Assembly (NCBI GenBank): GCA_905339295.1
Contig: CAJPFI010000005.1
Span: 62,001-126,000 of the forward strand
Direction of reading: 5' to 3'
Source: Burkholderiales bacterium
GTDB taxonomy: Bacteria > Pseudomonadota > Gammaproteobacteria > Burkholderiales > Casimicrobiaceae
DNA length: 64,000 nt
Each line of letters starts with the position of its first letter. Position 1 is the stretch's first letter. Under the pieces are notes generated by a model, which ran no database searches, was not told the origin of the DNA, and saw only the letters and a list, made by a program, of their open reading frames with translations. This document shows, in pieces, positions 48,320 to 57,435 of this stretch. Both the position numbers and the translations under genes were made by a program.

Positions 48320-49309
48320 ATGAATGCAATCCTGATGCGATTGACCGTGGCGATCCTCGCGCTCGGGCTCACGTTCACCGCCGAGGCGGCCGTGCGCTAC
48401 TGGTTGCTGCAGGGCGTCATGTTCGACGACGGCACCTCGGTCAGCGGGAGTTTCGCCTACGACGACGTCGCCGACGTGCCGACGACGTGGAACCTTCGCG
48501 TGCAGGGCGGCGCCAACTTCCTTCCCTACACCTACCTGCCCGGGAACACGCCGATCGCGTACACGGACGCCGGTTTCTTCTCGTCGTTGCCCACGATCAT
48601 CTTCCGGTCGCCCGAAGGGGGCGACGGGTTCAGCCCCCGCGAACTGCGCATCACGCCGGTCACCGCGCTGGACGGATCCCCCGGCACGGTCGCGATCGAC
48701 GTCGCGACCGCCGGCGGAGGCAGCGGTTCGCTCGAATGCTACAACTGCGGCGGCGCGCGCCTGATCGTGGCCGGAACGCTGCAGCACGTCATGCTGCCGC
48801 CGCCGGTGGCGCTCGTGCCGGTGATCGAGTTCTACCACGCGGCCTTCGACCACTACTTCATGAGCGCGGACCCGATCGAGATCAACGCGCTCGACACCGG
48901 CTACTTCACCGGGTGGGCGCGCACCGGCTACCAGTTCTACGCGTACGTCACCGGCAGCAGCGCCGGCGGGTCGATACGCCCGGTCTGCCGGTACTACGGG
49001 CTGCCGTCGGCGGGCATCGACTCGCACTTCTACTCGGCGAGCGGCGCGGAGTGCTTCCAGGTCAACCAGTTCTACGGCACCGAGTGGCAGATCGAGAGCG
49101 ACAACGTGTTCCAGATCGCGCTTCCGGACACGACCACGGGCGCGTGCCCGGGCGGCACGGTGCCGGTCTACCGCGTGTTCAACAACAGGCACGACGCGAA
49201 TCACCGCTACATGACGAGCACCGTCGTGCGCGCGCAGATGGAGGCCGCGGGCTGGATCCGCGAAGGCTACGGCCCGAACGCGACGATCATGTGCGCGGAG
49301 GGCGTGTGA
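48320..49309 (+). CDS. Secreted DUF5648-like repeat protein, tandem copy 1
   Basis: A 329-residue secreted protein. Signal peptide 1-24 (ends AEAAVRY), an N-terminal domain with WLLQGVMFDDGTSVSGSFAY, then three short repeats of the DUF5648 kind: VIEFYHAAFDHYFMSADP, VCRYYGLPSAGIDSHFYSAS and VYRVFNNRHDANHRYMTSTV. Each repeat ends in an aromatic-rich strand with a Gly-Tyr or Trp turn. Four Cys sit in the repeats, consistent with an extracytoplasmic location. Function unknown. First of a tandem family of five. The region 48111-48319 upstream has no gene; a weak TTGGAC-N18-TAGGGT pair is at 48220-48249. Confidence 0.82.
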   Translation: MNAILMRLTVAILALGLTFTAEAAVRYWLLQGVMFDDGTSVSGSFAYDDVADVPTTWNLRVQGGANFLPYTYLPGNTPIAYTDAGFFSSLPTIIFRSPEGGDGFSPRELRITPVTALDGSPGTVAIDVATAGGGSGSLECYNCGGARLIVAGTLQHVMLPPPVALVPVIEFYHAAFDHYFMSADPIEINALDTGYFTGWARTGYQFYAYVTGSSAGGSIRPVCRYYGLPSAGIDSHFYSASGAECFQVNQFYGTEWQIESDNVFQIALPDTTTGACPGGTVPVYRVFNNRHDANHRYMTSTVVRAQMEAAGWIREGYGPNATIMCAEGV

Positions 49310-49405
49310 CCGCCGCGCGCCCGGAACGGCGCTTTTCGGCGCGGTGACCGCGATGCGACGCGTCGGCGCCGCCGCGGACGATGCCGGACGAGGAGAAGAG
49401 TCGAC

Positions 49406-50401
49406 ATGAGGGACTTGCGACGCGGGATTCGTGCGGCGGCGCTTGCGGCGCTGTTCGCGCTCGGCGCGGGGAGTGCGAGCGCGGCGGTGACGCTCTGGCA
49501 GCTCCAGGGCGTGACGTTCGACGACGGCACGACGGTGAGCGGCAGCCTCGCGTACGACGACGGCCCGAACGCGGTGACGAGCTGGTGGATCCGGGTGCAG
49601 GGCGGGTCGGGCCTGCTGCCGTTCACCTACGTGCCGGCCAACTCGAGCACGATCATGGCGGGGAGCCTGCTCCACACGACCGCCGATTACGTCGAGTTCC
49701 GGTCGACGGAGGGCGGCAACGGCGTGGTTCCGCGCGTGCTGCGGCTCATGCCGCAGTGGTATTTCGAATCGACCCCGACGCCGTCGACGATGGCGGTAAT
49801 CACGATCCCCGCGGTATCCGGCGAGGGCATGGGCGGCACGTCGGCGCGGTCGGTCGCCGGCGGGCAGTTCAAGAACGTGATGCTGGTGCCGCCGGTGGCG
49901 CTGGTCGACGTGATCGAGTTCTACCACGCGGGCTTCGACCACTATTTCATGAGCGCCAACCCGCCCGAGATCGACGCGCTCGACACCGGCTTTTTCACCG
50001 GCTGGGCGCGCACCGGCCACTCGTTCAAGGCCTACGTGACCGGGTCGAGCCCCGGCACCACGCTGCGGCCGGTGTGCCGCTACTACGGGCTGCCGTCGGC
50101 GGGCATCGACTCGCACTTCTACTCGGCAAGCGCGGCCGAGTGCTGGCAGGTCAACGCGTACTTCGGCACCGAGTGGCAGATCGAGAGCGACAACGTGTTC
50201 CAGGTCGCGCTTCCGGACACGACCACGGGCGTGTGCCCGGGCGGCACGGTGCCGGTCTACCGCGTGTTCAACAACAAACACGACGCGAATCACCGCTACA
50301 TGACGAGCACTGTCGTGCGCGCGCAGATGGAGGCCGCGGGCTGGATCCGCGAAGGCTACGGCCCCGACGCGACGATCATGTGCGCGGTGGGGGCGCCATG
50401 A
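49406..50401 (+). CDS. Secreted DUF5648-like repeat protein, tandem copy 2
   Basis: A 331-residue paralogue of copy 1 with the same order: signal peptide (~1-27, ends ASAAV), N-domain with LWQLQGVTFDDGTTVSGSLA, then the three repeats (VIEFYHAGFDHYFMSANP, VCRYYGLPSAGIDSHFYSAS, VYRVFNNKHDANHRYMTSTV). Its last ~220 bp are about 97% identical in DNA to the same part of copy 1 (49082-49297 versus 50171-50386), while the N-domains differ strongly. It ends in GAP one base before a possible ATG of the next copy. Confidence 0.82.
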   Translation: MRDLRRGIRAAALAALFALGAGSASAAVTLWQLQGVTFDDGTTVSGSLAYDDGPNAVTSWWIRVQGGSGLLPFTYVPANSSTIMAGSLLHTTADYVEFRSTEGGNGVVPRVLRLMPQWYFESTPTPSTMAVITIPAVSGEGMGGTSARSVAGGQFKNVMLVPPVALVDVIEFYHAGFDHYFMSANPPEIDALDTGFFTGWARTGHSFKAYVTGSSPGTTLRPVCRYYGLPSAGIDSHFYSASAAECWQVNAYFGTEWQIESDNVFQVALPDTTTGVCPGGTVPVYRVFNNKHDANHRYMTSTVVRAQMEAAGWIREGYGPDATIMCAVGAP

Positions 50402-50463
50402 ACCGACATTCACGATCGCGCGATGGCGTCACGCCGCGCGCTCCGACCGAGGGAGGTGCCGCG

Positions 50464-51471
50464 ATGAGGAAGGCGACGCAGCATTGGGGAGTTGCGTTGG
50501 GGGTGGCGATGGCGTTGCTGGCAGGCGGCGTCGGGGACGCGCGCGCGGCGACGCAGTACTGGATGCTGCAGAACGTCACGTTCGCCGACGGCGGAACCGC
50601 CACGGGCAGCTTCGGCTTCGACGATGTCACGGACACGGTGACCGGCTGGAACATCCGGGTGCAGGCAGGGAGCGGCCATCTCCCTTTCACCTTCGTTCCC
50701 GGCAATTCGACGCCGGTGGCAGGCGGCGCCGGCATCAGCGGCGGGGGGTTCGTCTACTACTTCGAATTCCTCGCGAACGACGGAGCCGCGTCGTCTCGCA
50801 ACTTGTTCCTCTCCGTGGCCGGCGACCTCGACGGCACCCCGGCGTCGCAATTCCTCTACCTGGTCGACCCGGTGTCGGGCTTCCACTACTCCTACGACAG
50901 GCGCCCCGGCATCTCGGACCGGAACGTGGTGACCGGCTCGCTCGTGCTCGTCCCGTTCCCGCCGCCGATCGGCCTCGTGGACGTGATCGAGTTCTACCAC
51001 GCGGGCTTCGACCACTATTTCATGAGCGCCGACCCGGTCGAGATCAACGCGCTCGACACCGGCTACTTCACCGGCTGGGCACGCACCGGCTACCAGTTCC
51101 AGGCCTATGCGACCGGCAGCAGCGCCGGGGCGACGACGAACCCCGTGTGCCGCTACTACGGGTTGCCGTCGGCGGGGCTGGACTCGCATTTCTATTCGGC
51201 GAGCTCGGTCGAGTGCTGGGAGGTCAACCAGTTCTACGGGACCGAATGGCAGATCGAGAGCGACAACGTGTTCCAGATCGATCTGCCGGACACGACGACC
51301 GGCGCGTGTCCGGGCGGTACGATCCCGGTCTATCGCGTGTTCAACCATCGCTCCGACGCCAACCACCGCTACATGACGAGCACGGTGGTGCGCGCGCAGA
51401 TGGAAGCACAGGGCTGGATCCGCGAAGGCTACGGGCCCGATGCGACGATCATGTGCGCGCTGGTGATCTGA
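50464..51471 (+). CDS. Secreted DUF5648-like repeat protein, tandem copy 3
   Basis: A 335-residue paralogue. Signal peptide ~1-28 (MRKATQHWGVALGVAMALLA, then GGVGDARAATQYW), N-domain TQYWMLQNVTFADGGTATGS, then the three repeats including VCRYYGLPSAGLDSHFYSAS and VYRVFNHRSDANHRYMTSTV. ATG 50464 follows GGGAGGTG and starts the signal peptide; an upstream ATG at 50398 overlaps copy 2 by four bases but would add 22 polar residues. The N-domain differs most from copy 1. Confidence 0.82.
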   Translation: MRKATQHWGVALGVAMALLAGGVGDARAATQYWMLQNVTFADGGTATGSFGFDDVTDTVTGWNIRVQAGSGHLPFTFVPGNSTPVAGGAGISGGGFVYYFEFLANDGAASSRNLFLSVAGDLDGTPASQFLYLVDPVSGFHYSYDRRPGISDRNVVTGSLVLVPFPPPIGLVDVIEFYHAGFDHYFMSADPVEINALDTGYFTGWARTGYQFQAYATGSSAGATTNPVCRYYGLPSAGLDSHFYSASSVECWEVNQFYGTEWQIESDNVFQIDLPDTTTGACPGGTIPVYRVFNHRSDANHRYMTSTVVRAQMEAQGWIREGYGPDATIMCALVI

Positions 51472-51594
51472 CGCTCGACCGGCGCCGCGCGGTGCAGCGC
51501 CGGAAGGGATGAGACAGGGACGCGAGGACGATCAGGGCTTGGCGGTGCGCGGCGGTGCCCTGCGTCGCACCGGGAAGGCCGGCCGGCGCGCCGA

Positions 51595-52200
51595 TACTGC
51601 CAGCTGCAAGGCGTCCTGTCCGACGACGGGACCGCTGCGTCCGGCTCGTTCGTCCACGACGACGCGGCCCGCGCGGTCGTGGCGTGGAACATCCCGGTGC
51701 AGGGGAACGGCCCGTTGCTGCCGCTCGCCTGGATGCAAGGGCACCCGATCGCCTGTTTCCCGCCGGCGCCACCGGTGACGACGATCGACTTCACGCCGGC
51801 CGGGGCGGGCTGTCCGTACGACGGCGCGGTTGCGGAGCGCAACTGCGCGTCCCGCTGACCCTTCCGGTCGGCGGCGGCGCGACGCCGATCCCGCTCGACC
51901 GGGCGCGGAGGCTCGGGAGGGGTCGTGCGCCGGAACGGCGGGGCCGCGAGGCCGATCGTCGCGGGATCGCGGCCGAAGGCCTTGGCGGCGCCGATCGACG
52001 TGTTCCAGGACTCGCCGCCGAACACGACGACCGGCGCCTGCCCGTCCGGATCGCAGCCAGCCTTCCGCGTGTTCGACGCACGTCCCGGCGCGAATCATCG
52101 CTGCACGACGAGCCTCGCGATCCGCGCGCAGGTGGAGATGGCGGGCCTGGTCCGCGAGGGCGGCGGCCCCGACGCGACGATCGTGTGCGCGATCGGCCCG
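51595..52200 (+). pseudogene. Decayed DUF5648-like copy 4
   Basis: An internal fragment in one frame reads YCQLQGVLSDDGTAASGSFV, VHDDAARAVVAWNIPVQGNG, clearly matching the N-domain of its neighbours, but there is no start codon in this frame and it meets a stop at 51856-51858. In the same frame further on, DVFQDSPPNTTTGACPSGSQ, RVFDARPGANHRCTTSLAIR and GPDATIVCA match the C-terminal repeat. The two middle repeats are missing. A start loss, stop codon and internal deletion make this a dead copy between live copies 3 and 5. 51472-51594 and 52201-52332 hold no other gene. Confidence 0.8.
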
Positions 52201-52332
52201 ACGAATCGACGCCTCGCCTCCGGCTCGCGGCATCGCGCGGCCGTGTGAGATGATCCTGCGCGTGGCGGCGCGGAGGGCCGCCGGCTCGCGGAGGCGATCC
52301 GCGTCGCCATCCACGGGAGAGGAGCGGCATCG

Positions 52333-53334
52333 ATGCGGAAGAACGTCTGGCGTGCCGGCGCGGCCGCGCTCGGCCTTGCCGCCATGGCGAGCGCGCATGC
52401 CGGACTGATCCACTGGCAGCTCGACGGCGTCCGCTTCGACGACGGGACCGTCGCCACCGGCACGATCACCTACGACAACTCGTCCGCCCGCATCGTGCTG
52501 TGGAACGTCCGCACCGCGGCCGGTGCGGCGCTCCAGCCGTTCACCTACCTGCCTGGCGACTCGACTGCCGACCACGTGGCGATCCCGTTCGCTCCGGGCA
52601 ATCACTACGTGTTCCGGTCGGTCGAGGGAGGCCGTCCCGCCGCGCCGCCGGCGCCGGCCGCAAACCGCGTGCTGGTCCTCTCGCCGATCGCGCGCCTCGA
52701 TTCCGACGACGGCTATCTCGAGCTCGATCACGCCTTCGCGCCGGGTGTCGTCGTCAACGCCGAGCTGCTCGAAGGGGGCGTGCCGCGCTGGATCGTGGAC
52801 GGCGGTTTGCGGCGCATCGCGTCGTCGCCGGCGGTCGTCAAGGTCGATGCGGTCGAGTTCTACCACGCGGGCTTCGACCACTACTTCCTGACCGCGGACC
52901 CCGCGGAGATCGCCGCGCTCGACGGCGGGCTGTTCACCGGCTGGGTGCGGACCGGGCAGGGTTTCAGGGCCTACGTTTCCGGAAGCGTCATCGGAGGGTC
53001 GGTGCGCCCGGTGTGCCGGTATTACGGCCTCCCGTCGGCCGGGCTCGATTCGCACTTCTACTCGGCGAGCCCCGCCGAGTGCTTCGCGGTCCACGAGCAG
53101 TTCGGCACCGAGTGGCAGCTCGAGAGCGACAACGTGTTCCAGGTCGACCTGCCCGACACGGCCTCCGGCTTGTGCAAGCTCGGGACGGTCCCGGTGTACC
53201 GGATGTTCAACGGGCGCCGCGACGCGAATCACCGCTACACGACCAGCGTCACGGTGCGCGCCCAGATGGAGGCGGCCGGCTGGATACGCGAAGGCTACGG
53301 TCCCGACGCGACGATCATGTGCGCGCAGCCGTAG
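52333..53334 (+). CDS. Secreted DUF5648-like repeat protein, tandem copy 5
   Basis: A 333-residue paralogue: signal peptide ~1-22 (ends MASAHAGLIHW), N-domain HWQLDGVRFDDGTVATGTIT, then the three repeats AVEFYHAGFDHYFLTADPAE, VCRYYGLPSAGLDSHFYSAS and VYRMFNGRRDANHRYTTSVT. It is the most diverged intact member in the first repeat and linker. It ends the tandem group; the next gene (Bug-type binding protein) is 100 bp downstream. Confidence 0.82.
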   Translation: MRKNVWRAGAAALGLAAMASAHAGLIHWQLDGVRFDDGTVATGTITYDNSSARIVLWNVRTAAGAALQPFTYLPGDSTADHVAIPFAPGNHYVFRSVEGGRPAAPPAPAANRVLVLSPIARLDSDDGYLELDHAFAPGVVVNAELLEGGVPRWIVDGGLRRIASSPAVVKVDAVEFYHAGFDHYFLTADPAEIAALDGGLFTGWVRTGQGFRAYVSGSVIGGSVRPVCRYYGLPSAGLDSHFYSASPAECFAVHEQFGTEWQLESDNVFQVDLPDTASGLCKLGTVPVYRMFNGRRDANHRYTTSVTVRAQMEAAGWIREGYGPDATIMCAQP

Positions 53335-53434
53335 CGGGCCGGAAGGCCGTGACGCGCCGCTGGCGCGCGTCGGCGGGACTCGGGTAGCATCGTCGGTTAC
53401 GGCGCGGATCCAGACGGCCGCGCACACGAGGAGG

Positions 53435-54409
53435 ATGGCCATGGTCGTTTCGCGCTTCCGCCGGCTCGCGCCGGCGCTTGCCGTCGTCGCAGCGCTTGCG
53501 TCGTCCGCGCCTTGCGCGATCGCGGCGGGCTACCCCGAGAAACCGGTCCAGTACCTGATCCCGTTCGCCGCCGGCGGCGAGTCGGACATCGTCGCGCGCT
53601 TCCAGCAGCAGGCGTTCGCGCAGAAGTACAAGCAGGAGATGATCGTCATCAACCGTCCCGGCGGCGGCGGCGCGCTCGTGTGGCAGCAGCTCAACTCGCT
53701 GCCGGGCGACGGCTACACGATCGCCGGCATCAACCTGCCGCACGTCGTGCTGCAGCCGATCGAGGGGACCGTGAGCTACAAGACCGACGATCTGACGTCG
53801 GTCTACTGGTTCCACTACACGCCCGACGCGCTGATCGTGCCGGCGGAAAGCCCGTACAGGACGTTCCAGGACTTCGTCAGGGCCGCGCAGGAGAAGCCGG
53901 GCAGCCTGTCGATCGCGGGCTCGGCGCTCTATTCGGCGAACCACGTCGCCCACGAGCGGCTGAACCGCGACTTCAGGATCAAGACGACCTACGTCCCGTT
54001 CAAGGGCACCGGCGACCTGGTGTCGTCGGTGCTCGGCGGCCACGTCGCTGGAGCGATGTCGTACACGACGCTCGCGATCCAGCAGAAGGGCAAGATGCGG
54101 ATGCTCGCGGTCGCGACGCGCGAACGCGTGCCTCAGTTCCCCGACGTGCCGACGTTCAGGGAGCTGGGCATCGACTGGATCGATGGTGCATACCGCGGCG
54201 TTGCCGTGCCGAAGTCCACGCCGGAAGCGGTGCGCAGGCAGGTCTCCGACATGATGGAGGCGCTCAACAAGGACCCGGACATGCGCAGGAAGATGGTCGA
54301 CGGTGGCTTCGAGGTGATCGACGTCCCGTACGACAGGATCCCGGCGTTCATGGCGGAGCGCCGCGCGGACTACATGAACACGGCCCGCGCGCTTGGCATG
54401 ATCAAGTAG
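53435..54409 (+). CDS. Tripartite tricarboxylate transporter substrate-binding protein (Bug/TctC family)
   Basis: A 324-residue periplasmic binding protein. Signal peptide ~1-30 (ends CAIAAG), then YPEKPVQYLIPFAAGGESDI, the first ligand loop of Bug proteins, NRPGGGGALVWQQL and VPFKGTGDLVSSVLGGHVAG. The usual aspartate between the domains is replaced by an alanine-rich segment. It binds a carboxylate; no TctA/TctB permease is encoded nearby, which is common for these orphans in Burkholderiales. A short non-coding stretch with no feature separates it from the convergent SRPBCC gene. Confidence 0.9.
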   Translation: MAMVVSRFRRLAPALAVVAALASSAPCAIAAGYPEKPVQYLIPFAAGGESDIVARFQQQAFAQKYKQEMIVINRPGGGGALVWQQLNSLPGDGYTIAGINLPHVVLQPIEGTVSYKTDDLTSVYWFHYTPDALIVPAESPYRTFQDFVRAAQEKPGSLSIAGSALYSANHVAHERLNRDFRIKTTYVPFKGTGDLVSSVLGGHVAGAMSYTTLAIQQKGKMRMLAVATRERVPQFPDVPTFRELGIDWIDGAYRGVAVPKSTPEAVRRQVSDMMEALNKDPDMRRKMVDGGFEVIDVPYDRIPAFMAERRADYMNTARALGMIK

Positions 54410-54598
54410 CGGGGTCGGGGGCGTCCGCGCGGGAGTCCCGGTTCGCGGCGGCCGGGACCTCGCCCGGATGCGCGAACGCGGTCCGGGCGTCGCCCCGAAG
54501 TCCGCCGCCATCCCGCGCGGCCACGGGACACGCGCATAGCGTTGTCGCGACCAACGCGGCCAGAGGCGGCAGGAACAGGGTGCGGCGGGTGGTCGCGT

Positions 54599-55099
54599 TC
54601 ACGTCCGGCCCTCGCGGATCGCCCCGTTGCACCAGTCACCGTAGCGGTGCGCGAACACGGTTGCCCATCCGCCGAGGTAGGCTTCGCGCGCGGCCGCGGC
54701 GCGTTCGCCCAGCGCCTCCCACCCGCCGTGCACCAGCGTCACGCGCGTTCCCGCCGGAACCGCGCGGAACGACACGTCGACCCGCTGTGCGGTCGCGGGG
54801 TCGCGTCCCGGGTGCCACGAGAACGCGACGCGCTGCCCGGGCTCCCACGCGAATACGGTGCCCCACGGATGCGTCGTCCCGTCACGCGCCGTTTCGACGA
54901 GCCGGCCGCCCACGCACGGCTCGAACGCGACCGCGACCGCGTCGTCCTCGGCGCACGAGTGCGTCGCGAGCGGCCACCAGCGGCCGATGTCGCGCGTGAA
55001 GTAGTCGAACGCCCGCTGCGCGTTGCAGGGCACGACGAGGTCGATCTCGATCGGCGCGAGCGCGACAAGCGGCTCAGGTGCGGCGGGGTTTGCGGACAC
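54599..55099 (-). CDS. SRPBCC (AHSA1-like) domain protein
   Basis: A 166-residue protein with the START/Bet v1-like fold of the AHSA1 branch: VPCNAQRAFDYFTRDIGRWW, EPCVGGRLVETARDGTTHPW and GTRVTLVHGGWEALGERA. Such proteins are very often encoded with an ArsR regulator, as here, and bind hydrophobic ligands. The gene overlaps the ArsR gene by 26 bp, so both are translated from one mRNA. The ligand is unknown. Confidence 0.85.
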   Translation of the reverse strand: MSANPAAPEPLVALAPIEIDLVVPCNAQRAFDYFTRDIGRWWPLATHSCAEDDAVAVAFEPCVGGRLVETARDGTTHPWGTVFAWEPGQRVAFSWHPGRDPATAQRVDVSFRAVPAGTRVTLVHGGWEALGERAAAAREAYLGGWATVFAHRYGDWCNGAIREGRT

Positions 55100-55433
55100 G
55101 GCGGCTCTCCTCGGTGGCGACGTGCGCGGTGTAGGCGCGCATCGCGCGCTCCCACATCGCCTGGAAATAGTTGCGCAGCTCGAGCGCCGCGGCGGGATCG
55201 GCGGCGTACAGGTGGCGGGTGCCCATGCGCGTCTCCGTCACGAGCCCCGCCTGGCGCAGCGCCTTGAGGTGCTGCGACACTGCGGGGCGCGACACCGGGA
55301 AGCCGTGCGCGATCTCGCCGACCGGCCGCGGCGCGCCGTGCAGCGACTCGTAGATCGCGCGGCGCGTCGGGTCGGCCAGCGCCGCGAGCAGCGGCGCCAG
55401 CATGGGGGCGGAGACTGCGTTGATGTAAGCCAT
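55074..55433 (-). CDS. ArsR-family winged-HTH transcriptional regulator
   Basis: A 119-residue regulator. LADPTRRAIYESLHGAPRPV, GFPVSRPAVSQHLKALRQAG and LVTETRMGTRHLYAADPAAA are the winged HTH. It lacks a metal-binding Cys pair, as is usual for regulators paired with SRPBCC proteins. It probably represses its own operon through the palindrome at 55442-55457, just upstream. The start overlaps the promoter so closely that a leaderless mRNA is likely. Confidence 0.9.
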   Translation of the reverse strand: MAYINAVSAPMLAPLLAALADPTRRAIYESLHGAPRPVGEIAHGFPVSRPAVSQHLKALRQAGLVTETRMGTRHLYAADPAAALELRNYFQAMWERAMRAYTAHVATEESRRVRKPRRT

Positions 55434-55441
55434 GGCTTACC

Positions 55442-55467
55442 GTAAGTCAAAACTTACACAGTGTCAA
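55442..55467 (-). promoter_or_regulatory. ArsR operator and promoter
   Basis: A perfect inverted repeat GTAAGT-CAAA-ACTTAC spans 55442-55457. On the minus strand a perfect -35 box TTGACA (plus-strand TGTCAA, 55462-55467) lies beside it, and a weak TACGGT could be the -10 at 17 bp. The palindrome sits inside the spacer, an ideal position for ArsR autorepression. The start codon at 55433 is at the expected +1, so the transcript may have no leader. Confidence 0.65.
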
Positions 55468-55570
55468 GCGCCGGCCGCGACCCGCGCCCGGACGCCCGCC
55501 ACCCGCCGCCGGGACTCGACGCCGACACCGGGTTGGATCAGCATGAACGTTTCGCCTCCCGTCCGACCCG

Positions 55571-56068
55571 ATGACCGTTTCCTCCGAATCGAAGTGGCGC
55601 CACCACGGCGTGCGCGTCGTCCGCGCGAACGAGCTCGACGTCAACACGGCGCAGACGCCGGGAATGAACCGCGCGGCGGCGATCACGACGGCGACCACCG
55701 GCGCCGAGAAGCTGTGGGCCGGCACCGTCGTCATCCACCCGAAGGCGAAGACCGGCGCGCACCACCACGGCCCGGTCGAGAGCGTGATCTACGTCGTCAG
55801 CGGCCGCGCGCGAATGAAATGGGGCGACCGGCTCGAATTCACCGCCGAGGCAGGGCCAGGCGACTTCATCTACGTGCCGCCTTACGTGCCGCACCAGGAG
55901 ATCAACGCGAACGAGGACGAGCCGCTGTCGTGCGTGCTGTGCCGCAGCGGGCAGCAGCCGGTCGTCGTCAACCTGGATCTGCCGAACGCCGAGCCCAATC
56001 CCGAGGAGGTGCACTGGGTCGACAACATCCACCCGGCGCCGGGTGGGGCGGCGCCGCGCGAGTGCTGA
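55571..56068 (+). CDS. Cupin-domain protein
   Basis: A 165-residue single-domain cupin. Motif 1 is HPKAKTGAHHHGPVESVIYV with the metal-binding His cluster, and motif 2 is PGDFIYVPPYVPHQEINAND-like (PYVPHQEIN). It probably binds a metal and a small metabolite. It is divergent from the ArsR operon with 113 bp between the ATGs. Function is unknown; the C-terminus (WVDNIHPAPGG) is low-complexity. Confidence 0.8.
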   Translation: MTVSSESKWRHHGVRVVRANELDVNTAQTPGMNRAAAITTATTGAEKLWAGTVVIHPKAKTGAHHHGPVESVIYVVSGRARMKWGDRLEFTAEAGPGDFIYVPPYVPHQEINANEDEPLSCVLCRSGQQPVVVNLDLPNAEPNPEEVHWVDNIHPAPGGAAPREC

Positions 56069-56164
56069 GACCCGGCGGCATGGCCTTCGGCGGCGCCGCG
56101 CGCCGGCCGCAGCGAGCCGCCGGCGGAACGGTTCCCCGTCCCGCCGCAGCGTCCTGACCCGGCG

Positions 56165-57328
56165 TCAGCGTCTGCGACCGAGCGCCATGCCCAGCGCGGC
56201 GATCAGCACGGACAGCAGCGCAAGCGGCGCGAGCGCGAGCGCGGGCACCGGCACGACCGACGGCGGCGGAAGCGCGCGCTGAATCGCGCCGATGTCGACC
56301 GCGCCGCCCGCGTCGCGCGGGTAGCCCGGGCCGCGCTGGTCGTAGGCGTAGCCCTGCGAGTTCGATCCGTTGCCGAGCGCCTGGCTGCCCGCGCCGGGAC
56401 GCAGCGAATCGGTGGGTCCGCCGTTGTTCGCCAGCGGTCCAAGCAGAGGATCGACAGCGACGAGATTGCCGCTGTCCGTGCCGTTGATGACGGAAGTCGC
56501 GGTGACGTCCTCCTCGAAGAGCGAGTTCGTCGCGTTGACCGTGCCCGCGCCGGTGCGGTTGATGTCGTTGATGCCCGTGATGTCGGTGTTCCCCGCGAGA
56601 ATCACGCTTTCGAGCGTCAGCAGGGAATCCTGCGACTGGATGCCGCCGACCAGGTTCGCGTTGTTGGCCGCAATCGTCGAGTTGCGGATGACGGCGTCGC
56701 CGAACAGGATGAAGATCGCGCCGACGCTGTCGGTCGCGATATTGTTGTAGATCGTCGAATTCGCGATGCGCAGCTGGTAACCGATGAAAAAGATCGCACC
56801 GTTCTTGTTCGCCCGGTTGAGCGAGAGCTCGCTGTTCTCGATCGTGAGCACGTTGCAGCAATCGAAGAACTGGTTGTAGATCGCGCCGCCTTCGGCCGCG
56901 GTCTGGTTGCCGACGATGCGCATGTCCCGGAGTGTGAGGTTGCCGGCCTCGTTCAGGATCGCGCCGCCGTTGCCGTTCGTGAGCCCGTCCGTGAAGGTGA
57001 GGCCGCTGACGAGGACGTCTTTCGCCGCGCCGCCCGCCAGGCGCAGCACGCGCGAATTGAGGTTGGCCGAGACGGCGAGCGAGCGCGCCCCCGGCCCGAG
57101 GATGTTCACCGAGTCGGTGACCACCAGCTCGCCGCTGGTCAGCACGATGGTCCCCGTGACCGAAAACTGGATGTCGTCGAGGCCCGCGTTCGCGTTGGCG
57201 TCGAGGACCGCCTGGCGAAGCGTATTCGGGCCGCTGTCGGCGAGGCTCGAGACGACGTACGTCAATGCGCTCGCTTGCGACGACAGGGCGAGCGCGGCGA
57301 TCGTGGCAAGCAGGCGGAGCAGGGGCAC
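56165..57328 (-). CDS. Secreted beta-helix protein with C-terminal sorting/anchor tail
   Basis: A 387-residue protein. Signal peptide ~1-23 (LATIAALALSSQASA), then a right-handed beta-helix (pectate-lyase/choice-of-anchor-Q type) with ASN-rich turns: RQAVLDANANAGLDDIQFSV, GAILNEAGNLTLRDMRIVGN, IRNSTIAANNANLVGGIQSQ. The end repeats the family trio: GNGSNSQGYAYDQRGPGYPR, DAGGAVDIGAIQ, and a tail VPVPALALAPLALLSVLIAA-LG then basic residues. The hydrophobic segment flanked by Pro-rich and Arg-rich ends looks like a PEP-/IPTL-CTERM anchor. Start is GTG 57328 after GGAAAGGAA. Ligand unknown. Confidence 0.72.
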   Translation of the reverse strand: MPLLRLLATIAALALSSQASALTYVVSSLADSGPNTLRQAVLDANANAGLDDIQFSVTGTIVLTSGELVVTDSVNILGPGARSLAVSANLNSRVLRLAGGAAKDVLVSGLTFTDGLTNGNGGAILNEAGNLTLRDMRIVGNQTAAEGGAIYNQFFDCCNVLTIENSELSLNRANKNGAIFFIGYQLRIANSTIYNNIATDSVGAIFILFGDAVIRNSTIAANNANLVGGIQSQDSLLTLESVILAGNTDITGINDINRTGAGTVNATNSLFEEDVTATSVINGTDSGNLVAVDPLLGPLANNGGPTDSLRPGAGSQALGNGSNSQGYAYDQRGPGYPRDAGGAVDIGAIQRALPPPSVVPVPALALAPLALLSVLIAALGMALGRRR

Positions 57329-57435
57329 GGGCGGATTCCTTTCCGGACTGCGCGAGCGGCGGACCGGTAGCCATGTGGACGATGCCGGCACTGTACAGCA
57401 TGTCCCGAGGCGCGATGCCCGCACCGGCGCTTCGC

